DNA from: Betaproteobacteria bacterium
Lineage (GTDB): Bacteria; Pseudomonadota; Gammaproteobacteria; Burkholderiales; SG8-39
NCBI GenBank assembly: GCA_004297625.1
Contig: SCTY01000003.1
Location: 248,001 to 312,000, forward strand
Direction: 5' to 3'
DNA: 64,000 nt
Every line of letters starts with the position of its first letter. Position 1 is the stretch's first letter. The notes below the pieces were generated by a model. The model did no database searches and was not told where the DNA came from. It saw nothing but the letters and a program-made list of their open reading frames with translations. This document shows, piece by piece, positions 62,849 through 64,000 of the stretch. Position numbers and translations under genes: made by a program.

Positions 62849-64000
62849 AGATCGTCATCCTCGGCGCCGGCCAAGTGGGGAGCTCGGTGGCCGAAAGCCT
62901 GGTCTCGGAGCAAAACGACATTACCGTCGTCGACCTCGAGCCGCAGCGTCTGCGCGCGCTGCAAGATCGTTTCGACCTGCGCACCGTCGCCGGCAGCGCC
63001 GCGCACCCGTCGGTGCTGGTACAGGCGGGGATCGAGGACGCCGACTTGCTGGTGGCGGTGACCCAGTCGGACGAGACCAACCTCGTCGCCTGCCGTATCG
63101 CTGCGCGCATGTTCAACGTCCCGCGGCGCATCGCGCGCGTACGCGCCACCGACTACCTGGCGAACGAACGGGTGCTGGGCGAGGAGGGGTTCGACGTGGA
63201 TCTCGCCATTTGCCCGGAGCAAGTCCTCACCGACTACATCGTCAAACTGGTGGAGTTCCCCGAGGCGCTGCAGGTTCTCGACTTCGCGGACGGCCGCGTG
63301 AGCTTGGTGGCGGTACGCGCGTTCGGCGGCGGCCCGCTGGTCGGGCACCCGCTGCGCGAGATGCGCAAGCACATTCCCAACATCGATACGCGCATCGTGG
63401 CGATCTTCCGCGGCGATGGCTCGATCGTGCCCGACGGCGATACCGTGATCGAGGCGGGCGATGAAGTGTTCTGCCTTGCCGCCTCCGGTCACATCCGCGA
63501 GGTGATGCGCGAGCTGCGCCGCATGGACCGCCCGGCAAAACGGGTGATGATCGCCGGCGGCGGCAACATCGGCTTACGGCTCGCCAGAGCGCTCGAGGAA
63601 CAGTACTCCGTGCGCGTGATCGAGCACAACAAGCGCCGCTGCGAGCTGCTCGCCGCGGGCCTCGGGCAGGCGCTGGTGCTCAACGGCGATGCCACCGACG
63701 AAGAGCTGCTGCAGCACGAGAACATTGCCGACATGGATCTCTTCGTCGCGGTGACCAACGACGACGAGAACAACATCATGAGCTCGCTGCTCGCCAAGCG
63801 CATGGGCGCGCGGCGCGTGGTGGCGCTCATCAACCGCCGCTCGTACGTCGACCTGCTGCAGGCCGGGCAGATCGACATCGCCATTTCGCCGGCGCAGGCC
63901 ACCATCGGCACGCTGCTCGCGCACGTGCGCCGCGGCGACGTCGTGGCGGTGCACAGCCTGCGCCGCGGCGCCGCGGAGGCGCTGGAGGCCGTAGTGCACG
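62845..64000 (+). CDS. trkA: Trk potassium uptake regulatory subunit TrkA, cut by right edge
   Basis: 385 codons of about 458 are present. First NAD-binding Rossmann motif 'GAGQVGSSVAESL' at 8-20, a first TrkA-C domain, and a second TrkA-N starting 'VMIAGGGNIGLRLARAL' near 234. Binds NAD(H) and ATP and gates the TrkH/TrkG channel. ATG overlaps the ntrX stop (ATGA). The C-terminal TrkA-C lies outside. Confidence 0.95.
   Translation, partial: MKIVILGAGQVGSSVAESLVSEQNDITVVDLEPQRLRALQDRFDLRTVAGSAAHPSVLVQAGIEDADLLVAVTQSDETNLVACRIAARMFNVPRRIARVRATDYLANERVLGEEGFDVDLAICPEQVLTDYIVKLVEFPEALQVLDFADGRVSLVAVRAFGGGPLVGHPLREMRKHIPNIDTRIVAIFRGDGSIVPDGDTVIEAGDEVFCLAASGHIREVMRELRRMDRPAKRVMIAGGGNIGLRLARALEEQYSVRVIEHNKRRCELLAAGLGQALVLNGDATDEELLQHENIADMDLFVAVTNDDENNIMSSLLAKRMGARRVVALINRRSYVDLLQAGQIDIAISPAQATIGTLLAHVRRGDVVAVHSLRRGAAEALEAVVH

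Overview
The window is high-GC, densely packed DNA from a betaproteobacterium, most likely Burkholderiales or a near relative. The evidence is gene order: mnmG-rsmG-parA-parB-atpIBEFHAGDC on one side of the origin, rpmH/dnaA/dnaN/gyrB at its centre, then topB-smg-dprA-lysM and def-fmt-rsmB-DUF4390-ntrY-ntrX-trkA. An accessory half rich in TRAP/Tct transporters and CaiB-type CoA transferases is also typical of this group. No tRNA, rRNA, insertion sequence or CRISPR array was seen. Product names are from motif and family recognition only; no database search was possible.

Left half (1-27.5 kb): catabolic accessory region. A GntR/FCD regulator and an FAD/Fe-S oxidase (cut by the left edge) diverge from an aminotransferase, a TRAP transporter and a CoA transferase, with a perfect 14-bp palindrome between the arms. 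A second TRAP plus CoA-transferase set faces it, the two sharing a CTAG stop overlap. Next come small housekeeping or stress genes (EF-hand/BON protein, Dabb, TauE/SafE, HAD phosphatase, glpD, PEBP). The last module has a HutC-type GntR regulator, a CoA transferase and a tctC remnant diverging from a seven-gene operon (maoC, acyl-CoA dehydrogenase, MetE-like protein, TMADH-like flavoprotein, tctB, tctA, tctC). A palindromic operator candidate lies between its arms.

Middle (27.6-45.6 kb): core genes on the minus strand. These are the full F1Fo ATP synthase operon, parBA, rsmG, mnmG with two parS-like palindromes just upstream, a plus-strand MFS gene, GTP-dependent pckG with a leader hairpin, then mnmE, yidC, yidD, rnpA and rpmH. 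Transcription switches strand at dnaA, and the spacers beside dnaA carry DnaA-box-like sites, so the chromosome origin is probably here.

Right half (45.7-64 kb): dnaA, dnaN and gyrB read right. topB, smg, dprA and a LysM gene read left, with the topB 3' end overlapping gyrB antisense. From def to trkA everything reads right, and trkA is cut by the right edge.

Points of most interest: at least four genes lack ATG/GTG/TTG at the position their protein family demands (dctQ, a MetE-like gene, rnpA, fmt). NtrX has an AAA+ domain without Walker A or GAFTGA. There is a tctC gene collapsed to signal peptide plus C-terminus, and a 33-bp coding-like copy of the atpC start lies next to a GntR gene 10 kb away.
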